A stretch of DNA of 64,000 nt, from positions 496,001 through 560,000 of the forward strand of contig NZ_BAABJW010000001.1 in assembly GCF_039543505.1 (NCBI RefSeq). The letters run 5' to 3'. The position numbers were made by a program, and so were the translations under genes. Positions 1 through 9,800 of this stretch are shown here, piece by piece; the first letter of the stretch is position 1; each line of letters opens with the position of its first letter. The notes below the pieces were generated by a model. It had not been told where the DNA came from and made no database searches. It worked only from the letters and a program-made list of their open reading frames with translations. Source of the DNA: Litoribaculum gwangyangense (GTDB lineage: Bacteria; Bacteroidota; Bacteroidia; Flavobacteriales; Flavobacteriaceae).

Positions 1-144
1 GTGCTATTAGGTGAGGTTGATGAATATGAACCCTTAAGTAGAGCCGCGTATTATAAAGCCATGATGCGCGATAAAGTTAGAAATATGAAGGTTAATGACC
101 CACAGGAAGTTAGCCCTAAATCAACCAAAGACTCCAATGCCTAA
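1..144 (+). CDS. tdk: thymidine kinase, C-terminal fragment (5' truncated by window edge)
   Basis: An open frame runs from base 1 to a TAA at 142-144 and encodes 47 residues, including the stretch EYEPLSRAAYYKAM. This resembles the C-terminal tail of flavobacterial type II thymidine kinases, which phosphorylate thymidine for dTTP salvage. None of the catalytic part (P-loop, lasso, zinc site) lies in the window. The stop codon overlaps the probable alr start by 8 bp, which fits the tdk-alr pairing I recall from flavobacteria and suggests co-transcription. The call rests on this short tail and the neighbour. Confidence 0.6.
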   Translation: MLLGEVDEYEPLSRAAYYKAMMRDKVRNMKVNDPQEVSPKSTKDSNA

Positions 145-1243
145 AGCACAAGAAACGGTTCTAGAAATTGATTTAAAAGCTCTAAAACATAATTTTGAAC
201 ATCTTAAATCTAAATTAAAATCCAACACTAAATTTTTAGCGGTTGTTAAGGCTTTTGCTTATGGTAGCGATGCTATTGAAATTGCCAAATATCTTCAAGA
301 GCTAAACGTGGATTATTTTGCTGTAGCCTATGTTAAGGAAGGTATTGCCCTAAGAAATGCTGGAGTGAAAACGCCTATTTTAGTGCTACACCCTCAAGCT
401 GTGAATTTCAAAAATTTAATAGAATATTGTTTGGAACCTAGCCTTTACAGCTCAAAAATTTTTAACGAATTTATTGAAATTGCTACTAAGGAAAAACAAA
501 CAAATTATCCTGTACATATTAAATTTAACACAGGCTTAAACCGTTTGGGGTTTTGGGAAAACGATGTGGATTACATCGCTTCAAAATTAAAAGGCACAAA
601 TGCTATCAAAGTAAAATCCATCTTTTCCCATTTAGCTGCTAGTGAAGATTTGAATGAAAAAGTATTTACAGAAAATCAAATAGGAAACTTTATCTCAATT
701 GCAGATAATGTCATTACAACATTAGGCTACAAACCCATGCTTCATATATGCAATACTTCTGGAATTTTAAACTATCCAGAAGCTCATTTAGATATGGTAA
801 GAAGTGGTATTGGGTTATATGGGTTTGGAAATTCAGAAAAAGAAAACAAAAATTTAAAACCCATAGGAACTTTAAAAACCATTATATCCCAAATTCATAC
901 TATAAAAAAAGGCGAGTCTGTGGGTTATAATCGCGCATTTAAAAGTGATGGCTTCTTAAAAACGGCAACCTTGCCTATTGGCCATGCTGATGGCATTGGA
1001 CGACAATACGGTAACGGCAAAGGTTTTGTGATGATTAATGGGAAAAAGGCCCCAATTATTGGAAATGTTTGCATGGACATGATTATGGTAAACATTACCC
1101 ATATTGATTGTAAAGAAGGTGATGAGGTTATTGTTTTTGGACCTGAAAGCACCGCCGAGTCTTTTGCCGAAACAGCCAACACAATCTCTTACGAGCTAAT
1201 TACCGCCATTTCTCAACGTGTAAAACGGCACTATATCAAGTAA
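137..1243 (+). CDS. alr: alanine racemase
   Basis: This is a PLP-dependent racemase that converts L-alanine to D-alanine for peptidoglycan. The frame is open from 95, but the ATG at 137 (MPKAQETVLEIDL) is the better start, because homologues begin near this ETxLEIDL segment and the overlap with the upstream stop is then only 8 bp. The PLP-lysine motif is seen as VVKAFAYGSDA near residue 36, in place of the usual VVKANAYGHG. The second catalytic region is seen as ESVGYNRAF, followed by LPIGHADG and GNVCMDM, which are typical of the C-terminal beta domain. The length of about 368 aa is normal for a stand-alone Alr. Some flavobacteria carry a MurF-Alr fusion, but no MurF part is present here. 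Confidence 0.95.
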   Translation: MPKAQETVLEIDLKALKHNFEHLKSKLKSNTKFLAVVKAFAYGSDAIEIAKYLQELNVDYFAVAYVKEGIALRNAGVKTPILVLHPQAVNFKNLIEYCLEPSLYSSKIFNEFIEIATKEKQTNYPVHIKFNTGLNRLGFWENDVDYIASKLKGTNAIKVKSIFSHLAASEDLNEKVFTENQIGNFISIADNVITTLGYKPMLHICNTSGILNYPEAHLDMVRSGIGLYGFGNSEKENKNLKPIGTLKTIISQIHTIKKGESVGYNRAFKSDGFLKTATLPIGHADGIGRQYGNGKGFVMINGKKAPIIGNVCMDMIMVNITHIDCKEGDEVIVFGPESTAESFAETANTISYELITAISQRVKRHYIK

Positions 1244-1310
1244 AAAAAATTAACAAATGTTAAAGTTTTTAACTACTTTAGTATTTCACTAACTAAAAAT
1301 TTAATGTATT

Positions 1311-1712
1311 ATGTTAAAAGAGTTTAAAGAATTTGCAATGAAAGGCAACCTTGTCGACATTGCTGTTGCTTTTGTAATGGGTGCTGCTTTCAATAAAGTG
1401 GTAAGCTCATTTACTGGTGGCATTGTGTCCCCGCTTATTGGATTGATTTTCAAATCAGACTTCAAAGACCAAAAATGGATTATAACCGAAGGTGCTATAA
1501 ATGATGCTGGTGAAACAGTAGGAGAGGTAGCCGTCATGTGGGGTGATTTTTTAACAAATGTTATAGATTTCATCATTGTGGCTTTTGTTATGTTCATGAT
1601 TATTAAAGGTGTAAACAGCATGAAGAAAAAAGAAGAGCCGGCTCCTGAAGCTCCTAAAGGTCCATCGCAAGAAGACCTACTTGCTGAAATTAGAGATTTG
1701 TTAAAAAAATAA
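1311..1712 (+). CDS. mscL: large-conductance mechanosensitive channel MscL
   Basis: The 133-aa inner-membrane channel opens under hypo-osmotic shock to release solutes. The N-terminus reads MLKEFKEFAMKGN followed by the pore helix VDIAVAFVMGAAFNKVVSSF, the MscL signature. A second membrane helix lies near residues 80-100 (FIIVAFVMFMIIKGV). The charged C-terminal helix ends in the SQEDLLAEIRDLLKK bundle, also typical of the family. The gene stands between alr and asd, and a hairpin terminator follows it. The length matches the family (about 130-150 aa). Confidence 0.97.
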   Translation: MLKEFKEFAMKGNLVDIAVAFVMGAAFNKVVSSFTGGIVSPLIGLIFKSDFKDQKWIITEGAINDAGETVGEVAVMWGDFLTNVIDFIIVAFVMFMIIKGVNSMKKKEEPAPEAPKGPSQEDLLAEIRDLLKK

Positions 1713-1750
1713 CTTAGTGTTAAATATATAACCTAGTGTTATTTCTTGTT

Positions 1751-1787
1751 AAAAGACCTTGTTTTATAAAAATAAGGTCTTTTTTTA
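1751..1787 (+). terminator. intrinsic terminator after mscL
   Basis: The stem AAAAGACCTT (1751-1760) pairs with AAGGTCTTTT (1774-1783), and a run of T follows. It lies 40 bp after the mscL stop and ends that transcript before asd. Confidence 0.85.
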
Positions 1788-1822
1788 TTTAGATTTGCCT
1801 CAAATTAAAACTGAATTTAAAA

Positions 1823-2812
1823 ATGAAAGTAGCTGTTGTTGGTGCCACTGGTATGGTTGGCGAAGTAATGCTAAGAGTTTTGGCAGAACGTAATTTCCCT
1901 GTTACAGAATTAATCCCTGTAGCTTCTGAAAGATCTGTTGGGAAAACAATCTCGTATGAAGGAACTGATTATAAAGTGGTTGGATTGGAAACGGCAGTTT
2001 CCATGCGACCTGATATTGCCTTATTTTCAGCTGGAGGAGGAACATCATTGGAATGGGCTCCCAAATTTGCTGAAGTAGGCACCACCGTTGTTGATAATTC
2101 TTCGGCTTGGAGAATGGATCCTACAAAAAAATTGGTGGTTCCAGAAATTAATGCATCCGAATTAACAAAAGACGATAAAATTATTGCCAATCCAAATTGC
2201 TCAACTATTCAATTAGTCATGGCATTAAACCCTCTTCATAAAAAATATAAAATGAAACGAGTAGTCGTTTCAACCTATCAATCGGTTTCAGGAACAGGTG
2301 TAAAAGCTGTAAGACAATTAGAAAACGAAATTGCAGGCGTGCAAGGTGAGATGGCATATCCATATCCTATAGGAAGAAATGCATTACCTCATTGTGATGT
2401 TTTTGAAGAAAACGGATACACCAAAGAAGAAATGAAACTTGCCAGAGAGCCTCAAAAAATAATGAACGACCGTTCATTTTCTGTGTCAGCCACCGCTGTT
2501 AGAATTCCAACTTCGGGTGGGCATTCAGAATCTGTAAATGTAGAGTTTGAAAATGATTTCGACTTGTCTGAAGTAAGAAGGCTATTAAATGAAACACCGG
2601 GTGTTGTAGTTCAAGACAATACGGACACAAATACTTACCCCATGCCCATTTATGCACACGATAAAGATGAGGTTTTTGTGGGAAGAATTAGAAGAGACGA
2701 ATCGCAACCCAATACTTTAAATATGTGGATAGTTGCCGATAACCTTCGCAAAGGAGCAGCAACAAACACTATCCAAATCGCCGAATATTTAATTGAACAT
2801 GGTTTGGTGTAA
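1823..2812 (+). CDS. asd: aspartate-semialdehyde dehydrogenase
   Basis: The enzyme reduces aspartyl-4-phosphate to aspartate semialdehyde with NADPH, on the route to lysine/diaminopimelate, threonine and methionine. The 329-aa protein begins with the nucleotide-binding glycine motif VVGATGMVGE. The active-site cysteine is in IIANPNCSTIQLV (near residue 130), and the substrate-binding RIPTSGGHSESV segment and a GRIRRD motif are present. The gene is transcribed alone, with terminators on both sides. The ATG at 1823 directly precedes the Rossmann strand, which settles the start. Confidence 0.96.
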   Translation: MKVAVVGATGMVGEVMLRVLAERNFPVTELIPVASERSVGKTISYEGTDYKVVGLETAVSMRPDIALFSAGGGTSLEWAPKFAEVGTTVVDNSSAWRMDPTKKLVVPEINASELTKDDKIIANPNCSTIQLVMALNPLHKKYKMKRVVVSTYQSVSGTGVKAVRQLENEIAGVQGEMAYPYPIGRNALPHCDVFEENGYTKEEMKLAREPQKIMNDRSFSVSATAVRIPTSGGHSESVNVEFENDFDLSEVRRLLNETPGVVVQDNTDTNTYPMPIYAHDKDEVFVGRIRRDESQPNTLNMWIVADNLRKGAATNTIQIAEYLIEHGLV

Positions 2813-2840
2813 TACTTTTATCAACCAAACTACAACTTTA

Positions 2841-2873
2841 AGCTCCTTCAATATTAATGAAGGAGCTTTTTTG
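2841..2873 (+). terminator. intrinsic terminator after asd
   Basis: The stem AGCTCCTTCA (2841-2850) pairs with TGAAGGAGCT (2858-2867), and TTTTTTG follows. It lies 28 bp after the asd stop. Confidence 0.9.
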
Positions 2874-2905
2874 TTTATTTTTGAAAAATTCAAAATAGCT
2901 TAATC

Positions 2906-5035
2906 ATGAAAGGTTTATACATTAAAATATTCTCTTTTTTGATTTCTACCAATTTTATGGCACAGAATTTAATTCCTTCTAAAATATTGTATCCTCAAAC
3001 TAAAACTGTTGATACCATCGAAACTTTTTTTGATATAGAAGTAAAAGACCCTTACAGATGGTTAGAAAACGATAGAAGTGAAGAAACCGAAGAATGGGTT
3101 AAAGCTCAAAATAACATTACCAGTAATTATTTAAGTACTATTCCTTATAGAGAAGATTTAAAAGTAAGATTATCCGAAATTTGGAATTATGAAAAGCTTG
3201 GTGCGCCATTTAAAGAAGGTGATTATACCTATTTTACAAAAAATAATGGTTTACAAAATCAAAATGTAATCTACAGGAAAAAAGACAATCAAAGGCCTGA
3301 GATATTCTTGGACCCAAATATGTTTTCTAAAGACGGCACTATTTCTCTATACGGATTACATTTTTCAAAAAACGGGAAAAAAGCAGCTTATTCTATTTCA
3401 GAGAGTGGAAGCGATTGGAGGAAAGTAATTGTAATAGATGCTGAAACCAAAGAACCTATAAGTGACACCCTTAAAAACATAAAATTTAGTGGTATTTCAT
3501 GGTTTAAAAATGATGGTTTTTATTACTCTAGTTATGATAAACCTCATGGTAGCGAACTTTCAGAGGAAAATAATAATCATAAAGTATTTTATCATAAAAT
3601 AGGCACGTCTCAAAAAGATGATGTTTTAATTTACGGAGGAAAAAGCAATGAAAAACACTTATATACCAGAGCCTACGTAACAAGAGATGATAACTATCTC
3701 GTTATTTTACCAGCTGAATCATCATCAGGCAATAAATTATTAATTAAAGACTTATCAATCCCGAATAGTGATTTTGTAACAATTTTAGATGATTTAGAGA
3801 GCGATACTTACTTACTTGAAAATATTGGCAGTAAATTGTTTTTTACTACAAACTTAAACGCGCCAAATAAAAAAGTAGTCTCGGTAGATGCCTCAAATCC
3901 AAAACCTGAAAATTGGATTGATGTTATTCCAGAAACCACTAATGTATTGAGCGCATCTATTAGTGGAAACTTTATCTTGGCTCATTATATGATTGATGCC
4001 ATTTCTAAAGTAAAGCAATACAACTTTGAAGGCTTATTAATCAGAGAAATTAAACTTCCCGGTATTGGGTCTGCAAGTGGATTTGGGGGTAAAAAACAAG
4101 AAAGCATAGATTACTTTTCGTTTACCAACTATAATACTCCTACAAGTATTTATAAATTAGATACTGTAACTGGTGACGTTTCCCTTTACTGGGAACCAGA
4201 AATATCGTTTAATAGTGAAGATTATATAAGTAATCAAGTCTTCTTCACCTCAAAAGATGGTACTCGAATACCTATGATTATTACTCATAAAAAAGGCATT
4301 AAGCCTTCTGGTAAAAACCCAACTATTTTGTATGGTTATGGTGGTTTTAATATCAGTCAAACACCTAATTTTAGAATTCCCAATGCTGTATGGATGGAGC
4401 AAGGTGGAATTTATGCGGTAGCAAACATTCGAGGAGGAGGCGAATATGGCAAAAAATGGCATGATGCAGGCACAAAAATGCAAAAACAAAATGTTTTTGA
4501 TGATTTTATAGCTGCAGCTGAATTTCTTATAGATAATAAGTACACCTCATCAAACTATTTAGCTTTATCAGGGGGCTCTAATGGGGGTTTATTAGTAGGT
4601 GCTGTTATGACTCAGCGACCAGATTTGGCAAAAGTAGCATTACCTGCAGTAGGCGTTTTAGATATGTTACGATATCATAAATTTACTATTGGAGCTGCTT
4701 GGGCATACGATTATGGAACTTCAGATGATAGTATAGAGATGTTTGAATATTTAAAAGCGTATTCACCAGTCCATAATGTGAAAGAAAGCGTTTCGTATCC
4801 AGCTACCTTAATTACAACTGCAGATCACGATGATAGAGTTGTACCTGCACATAGTTTTAAATTTGCAGCCGAGTTACAGAGCAAACAAACGGGTAACAAC
4901 CCCACCTTAATCCGGATTGAAACAAATGCTGGCCATGGTGCTGGAACTCCACTAAGTAAAACCATTGAATTACACGCTGATATTTTAGGGTTTACATTTT
5001 ATAATATGGGTTTTAAAACGTTAACTGAAAAATAA
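2906..5035 (+). CDS. prolyl oligopeptidase family serine peptidase (S9A)
   Basis: The 709-aa protein has a hydrophobic N-terminus that looks like a signal peptide (to about residue 18), so it probably acts in the periplasm on proline-containing peptides. The N-terminal DPYRWLEND motif and a beta-propeller region (about residues 80-430) precede an alpha/beta-hydrolase domain. The catalytic triad is readable: Ser558 in GGSNGG, Asp642 in DHDDRVVP, and His677 in NAGHGAG. These match the S554/D641/H680 arrangement of porcine POP. The gene stands alone after a terminator. The exact substrate is not predictable from sequence. Confidence 0.93.
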   Translation: MKGLYIKIFSFLISTNFMAQNLIPSKILYPQTKTVDTIETFFDIEVKDPYRWLENDRSEETEEWVKAQNNITSNYLSTIPYREDLKVRLSEIWNYEKLGAPFKEGDYTYFTKNNGLQNQNVIYRKKDNQRPEIFLDPNMFSKDGTISLYGLHFSKNGKKAAYSISESGSDWRKVIVIDAETKEPISDTLKNIKFSGISWFKNDGFYYSSYDKPHGSELSEENNNHKVFYHKIGTSQKDDVLIYGGKSNEKHLYTRAYVTRDDNYLVILPAESSSGNKLLIKDLSIPNSDFVTILDDLESDTYLLENIGSKLFFTTNLNAPNKKVVSVDASNPKPENWIDVIPETTNVLSASISGNFILAHYMIDAISKVKQYNFEGLLIREIKLPGIGSASGFGGKKQESIDYFSFTNYNTPTSIYKLDTVTGDVSLYWEPEISFNSEDYISNQVFFTSKDGTRIPMIITHKKGIKPSGKNPTILYGYGGFNISQTPNFRIPNAVWMEQGGIYAVANIRGGGEYGKKWHDAGTKMQKQNVFDDFIAAAEFLIDNKYTSSNYLALSGGSNGGLLVGAVMTQRPDLAKVALPAVGVLDMLRYHKFTIGAAWAYDYGTSDDSIEMFEYLKAYSPVHNVKESVSYPATLITTADHDDRVVPAHSFKFAAELQSKQTGNNPTLIRIETNAGHGAGTPLSKTIELHADILGFTFYNMGFKTLTEK

Positions 5036-5181
5036 TCATAGAAATTTTATAGCAATCCGTTTTAAATAGATATACAATAAGTTAAAATAGCTAGCTCATA
5101 TTTTAATTTTTATTAAAAACTCATTAGCTTTTTCGTTAAAAACATATTTATTGATTGTCCCATAATTTTAAATAACCATTA

Positions 5182-5213
5182 TTTGTTTATAAGCTGCGTT
5201 TAATATAATTTCG
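5182..5213 (+). promoter_or_regulatory. candidate Bacteroidota promoter for the 5222 gene
   Basis: TTTG at 5182-5185 is followed after 20 bp by TAATTTCG (5206-5213), one mismatch from the Bacteroidota -7 box TAnnTTTG. The ATG follows 8 bp later, so the leader would be very short. The match is by eye only. Confidence 0.35.
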
Positions 5214-5221
5214 CAGTTGAA

Positions 5222-5644
5222 ATGAGCAAAATTTTCAAAAATTTTACATGGCTTTTAAGTATTCTGCTTTTTACAAGTGGATTAAACCTTCATGCAAATT
5301 CTGAATTTGAAAATTCCAATAACAATATTTTAGAAACCTATCTTAATACTTGTAATGCTCACGTAAACTCCTATTCAAATGTTTTAATATTTCATTCTTC
5401 AAATGAGGAAAACCAAAGGTATATTCCTTTTGAAATTCCTGAAGTTCTAGAAATAGAAAATGAAGAATCATCTGGTGAGAGCGCTTTTTTATCTTACTTT
5501 CCTCAAACAGCTCATGTTTTAAATGCTCAATTATTTAATGAATTAGCATTTAAGTTACATCAGGTTTTATTAAATCATCATAAAAATTATTTTGATAAGT
5601 CTGCAACAAAACTTCATGTAAGGCTTCAAGTATTTATTATTTGA
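5222..5644 (+). CDS. hypothetical exported protein
   Basis: The 140-aa protein has a typical signal peptide: basic MSKIFKNF, hydrophobic WLLSILLFTSGLNL, and likely cleavage after HANA-like residues near position 26. I recognise no domain in the remainder. It holds an acidic stretch (EIPEVLEIENEESSGE) and a histidine-rich C-terminus (HQVLLNHHKNYF). It lies 130 bp upstream of the RND efflux operon in the same direction. A role linked to that operon (for example a co-expressed small envelope protein) is possible, but nothing in the sequence shows it. Confidence 0.6.
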   Translation: MSKIFKNFTWLLSILLFTSGLNLHANSEFENSNNNILETYLNTCNAHVNSYSNVLIFHSSNEENQRYIPFEIPEVLEIENEESSGESAFLSYFPQTAHVLNAQLFNELAFKLHQVLLNHHKNYFDKSATKLHVRLQVFII

Positions 5645-5651
5645 TAAAACT

Positions 5652-5744
5652 CCCTGTAAATCAATTCACTGATTTACTCATTTTAATTCAATTCTAGTAA
5701 AAAATGGCTAGCCTCTAAATACGTTAAGGCATTCCATTACAGGG
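5652..5744 (+). repeat. 8-bp inverted repeat in the RND operon leader
   Basis: CCCTGTAA (5652-5659) pairs with TTACAGGG (5737-5744) across 77 bp, between the exported hypothetical and the efflux operon. It could form the base of a structured leader or be coincidental. There is no T run beside it, so it is not a simple terminator. Confidence 0.25.
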
Positions 5745-5773
5745 TTTAAATTCAAATTTTAAATAAATTTTTT

Positions 5774-6856
5774 ATGAAAAAAACAATTGTTTATGTTGGC
5801 TTGTTTGTGTTTTTATTTCAAACAAGTTGCCAATCAAAAAAAGAAGAAAAGAAAGCCGAAACCGCTTTTCTTGTTACCAGCCCCATTAAAAAAGATACCA
5901 TAATTACCAAAGACTATGTGAGTCAAATTCACTCAATTAAACACATAGAAATAAGGGCCTTGGAAAAAGGCTATTTAAAGCAAATTTTTGTAGACGAAGG
6001 CCAGCATGTAAAAACGGGGCAAGCCATGTTTCAAATCATGCCAAATATTTATCAGGCAGAATTGCAAAAAGCCAAAGCTGAATCGAATGCTGCAGAAATT
6101 GAGCTGAAAAACACCAAACTTTTAGCTGATGGTAATGTAGTATCACCAAACGAATTAGCAATAGCCAAGGCAAATTATGATAAAGCAAATGCTGAGGTAG
6201 TGCTAGCACAAACACACTTAGGTTTTACAAAAATTAGTGCGCCTTTTGATGGTATTATGGACCATTTGGAAGCGCGCGAAGGAAGCCTTTTAGATGAAGG
6301 CGAGCTCTTAACCAAGTTGTCTGACAATAGTAAAATGTGGGTGTATTTTAATGTGCCAGAGGCTGAATATCTAGATTATATTATTAGCGCAGACAAGGGT
6401 ACTAAAAAAGAAGTGAGCCTTTTAATGGCAAACAATAAACTTTTTAATCAAAAAGGGATTGTCGAAACCATTGAAGGCGAGTTTAATAGTGAAACAGGAA
6501 ATATTGCTTTTAGAGCTACTTTTCCTAATCCTGATGGGATTTTAAGACACGGTGAAACTGGCAGTGTTTTAATGAATGTGCCTTTTAAAGATGTTATTAT
6601 CATACCACAAAAAGCCACCTTTGAAATTTTAGATAAAACCTATGTTTTTGTTATTGGGAAAGACCATATTGTAAGACAACAAGAGATTACTATTGGTGCA
6701 GAGTTACCTCATTTATACATTGTTAATAAAGGGCTTACAGAAAAAGATACCATTTTACTTGATGGTATTAGAATGGTGAAAAACAACCAAAAAATTCTAA
6801 CCAAATATTTAGAACCCAACAAAATATTGTCTGAATTAGACTTATATGCTGAATAA
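5774..6856 (+). CDS. RND efflux periplasmic adaptor (membrane fusion protein), lipoprotein
   Basis: The 360-aa MFP bridges the inner-membrane pump and the outer-membrane channel in a tripartite exporter. A lipobox is visible at FLFQTSC, so the protein is lipid-anchored at Cys19. The biotinyl-lipoyl half motifs flank a long alpha-hairpin: EKGYLKQIFVDEGQHVKTGQ before it and LGFTKISAPFDGIMD after it. The beta-barrel and membrane-proximal domains follow. It is the first gene of an operon with the AcrB-like pump (25 bp downstream) and the TolC-like factor. Exported substrates cannot be told from sequence. Confidence 0.93.
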   Translation: MKKTIVYVGLFVFLFQTSCQSKKEEKKAETAFLVTSPIKKDTIITKDYVSQIHSIKHIEIRALEKGYLKQIFVDEGQHVKTGQAMFQIMPNIYQAELQKAKAESNAAEIELKNTKLLADGNVVSPNELAIAKANYDKANAEVVLAQTHLGFTKISAPFDGIMDHLEAREGSLLDEGELLTKLSDNSKMWVYFNVPEAEYLDYIISADKGTKKEVSLLMANNKLFNQKGIVETIEGEFNSETGNIAFRATFPNPDGILRHGETGSVLMNVPFKDVIIIPQKATFEILDKTYVFVIGKDHIVRQQEITIGAELPHLYIVNKGLTEKDTILLDGIRMVKNNQKILTKYLEPNKILSELDLYAE

Positions 6857-6881
6857 TTTTAGAATTTAATCTACAAAAGAC

Positions 6882-9800
6882 ATGTTTAAAAAATTTATAA
6901 AAAGACCCGTTTTGGCAATCGTCATTTCGGTAATGATCGTTTTTATAGGTGGGCTTGCCATAAAGCAACTACCTATTTCACAATTTCCTCAAATAGCACC
7001 CACTACAGTTAATATTTTTATTGCGTATCCAGGGTCGAGTTCAGAGGTGTTGGTTAACTCCACCTTAATTCCTTTAGAAACTGCCATCAATGGTGTAGAA
7101 GACATGCGATACATAGCTTCCGATGCTACCAGTGCAGGTGAAGCTACCATTCGTGTAATTTTTGAACCCGGTGTAGACCCTAACGAAGCTGTTGTTAGGG
7201 TAAAAACACGTGTAGACCAAGTGATGCCTTTACTTCCTGAATTGGTGCAACGCGAAGGTATTATTATTACACCGGTACAACCTAGTATGTTAATGTACGT
7301 TAACCTCTCTAGTTCCGATAAAAATAATGACGAAAAGTTTCTTTACAATTACGCCTATACAAAGGTAATTCCAGAAATTCAACGTATTAATGGTATTGCG
7401 AGTGCACAAATTTTAGGTAGTAGAAAATACGCTATGCGCGTTTGGTTAAAACCAGACCGTATGCGAGCTTACAATATCTCTGCTGAAGAAGTTTTAGAAG
7501 CCATGCAAGACCAAAGTATTTTGGCAAGACCAGGGCGATTAGGACAAAGTTCGGGCATTACTTCACAGTCGTTAGAATATGTATTAACCTATCAAGACCG
7601 ATATAACGAACCTGAACAGTATAAAGTCATTATTATTCGTGCTAATGAAGAAGGTGAAATCATCAAACTAGAAGATATTGCCGATGTAAAGTTAGGTAGC
7701 GAATTTTTCGATATCTATTCCAATCTCGATGGGAAACCTTCAGCCTCTATCATATTAAAACAAACCTTTGGAAGTAATGGTAGCGATGTTATTAAAGCAG
7801 TTAAAGAAAAACTAGACGAGCTAAAAGTAGATTTACCACCCGATGTAGATTTTCAAATTAGTTACGACGTTTCTAGCTTTTTAGATGCTTCTATAGAACA
7901 AGTATTGCACACTCTAAGAGATGCGTTTATTCTGGTGGCTATAGTGGTATTCTTATTTTTAGGCGATTGGCGCTCTACACTCATTCCTATTATAGCGGTG
8001 CCTGTATCGTTAATTGGTGCTTTTTTTGTGATGCAATTGTTTGGACTTTCCATTAATTTAATTACCCTTTTTGCACTTGTATTGGCCATTGGTATTGTGG
8101 TAGATAACGCCATTGTTGTGGTTGAAGCGGTACACGTTAAAATGGAAGAAGAACATTTGTCGCCTTACAAAGCCTCGACTGAAGTTTTGGGTGAAATTGG
8201 TGGCGCTATTATAGCTATTACCTTGGTTATGGTGTCTGTGTTTATTCCTATTTCTTTTATGACGGGTCCAGTGGGTGTGTTCTACCGCCAGTTCTCTATT
8301 ACCATGGCAGGATCTATCATCATTTCTGCGGTTGTAGCGCTTACACTTACCCCAGTTTTATGCGCCATGTTACTTAAAAACAATCATGGGAAAGTAAAAA
8401 AATCGCCCTTAGACCGTTTTATTAATTGGTTTAATAAAGGTTTTGAGCGCTTAACAGGAAAATATGTTACCATTCTTAACAAAATCGTTGCTAGACGTAT
8501 TGTTACTTTCGGAATTTTAGCAGCGTTTTGTGCCGGTATCTATTTAACAAACCGGGTATTACCAGCAGGTTTTATACCGAATGAAGATCAAGGGATGATT
8601 TACGCCATCATCCAAACGCCTCCAGGTGCCACTTTAGAGCGTACTAATGATGTTGCCAGAAAACTTCAAAAAATTTGTGAAGAAACAGAAGGTGTTGAGT
8701 CGGTTTCCTCATTAGCGGGTTACGAAATTATGACTGAAGGTCGTGGTTCTAACGCGGGTACCTGTTTAATTAACTTAAAACCCTGGTCGGAGCGTCATCA
8801 TTCCGTGCATCAAATTATGGAAGAACTGGAAGAAGAAACCAAAAATTTAGGCGCCGTTATCGAGTATTTTGAGCCACCTGCAGTACCTGGATTTGGTTCA
8901 TCTGGTGGATTTTCGCTGCGTTTATTAGATAAAACAAACTCTACAGACTATCATCAATTTGAGAAAATCAATAACGAATTTATGGAGGCTTTGTCTAAGC
9001 GCAAAGAGCTTACTGGATTATTCACGTTCTTTTCGGCAAACTATCCGCAATACGAATTGAAGATTAATAACAAAATTGCGATGCAAAAAGGGGTTACTAT
9101 AGGGAATGCTATGGAAAACCTCAACATCTTAATTGGTAGTACTTACGAGCAAGGATTTATTCGTTTTGGTAGATTCTTCAAAGTATATACCCAAGCAGCA
9201 CCCGAGTACAGGCGTTTACCATCGGATCTTGAAAAGTTGTTTGTTAAAAATGAAGCTGGCGAGATGGTGCCTTATTCTGCATTTATGAGTATTGAGAAAA
9301 AATTGGGGCCTAATGAAATTACTCGATATAATCTTTATAATTCAGCTTCCATTAGAGGGCTTCCTTCTGAGGGTTTTACAAGCGGTGATGCTATTAATGC
9401 CATTAAAGAAGTGGCTGCAAAACAATTACCACAAGGGTATGATATTGCTTGGGAAGGCTTATCGTTTGATGAGGCACAAAGAGGCAACGAGTCGTTATAC
9501 ATTTTCATAGTTGTATTGGTATTTGTGTACTTTGTTCTAGCGGCACAATACGAAAGTTTCTTATTGCCATTTGCAGTTATTTTATCGCTACCTGTTGGGG
9601 TTTTTGGGTCTTTCGTACTCTTAAAAGCCATGGGATTAGCAAACGATGTTTACGCACAAATTGGTGTGATTATGCTTGTGGGTTTATTAGGTAAAAATGC
9701 GGTGTTAATTGTTGAATTTGCGGTACAAAAACATAGGCAAGGTGCCACCATTTTAGAAGCCGCTATCGAAGGCTCAAAAGCACGTTTTAGACCTATTTTA

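Noticed and set aside
8400..8520. Possible break between the two halves of the RND pump
   Set aside because: The frame is continuous for 1084 codons and both halves have normal motifs. The duplication is the ordinary RND architecture.
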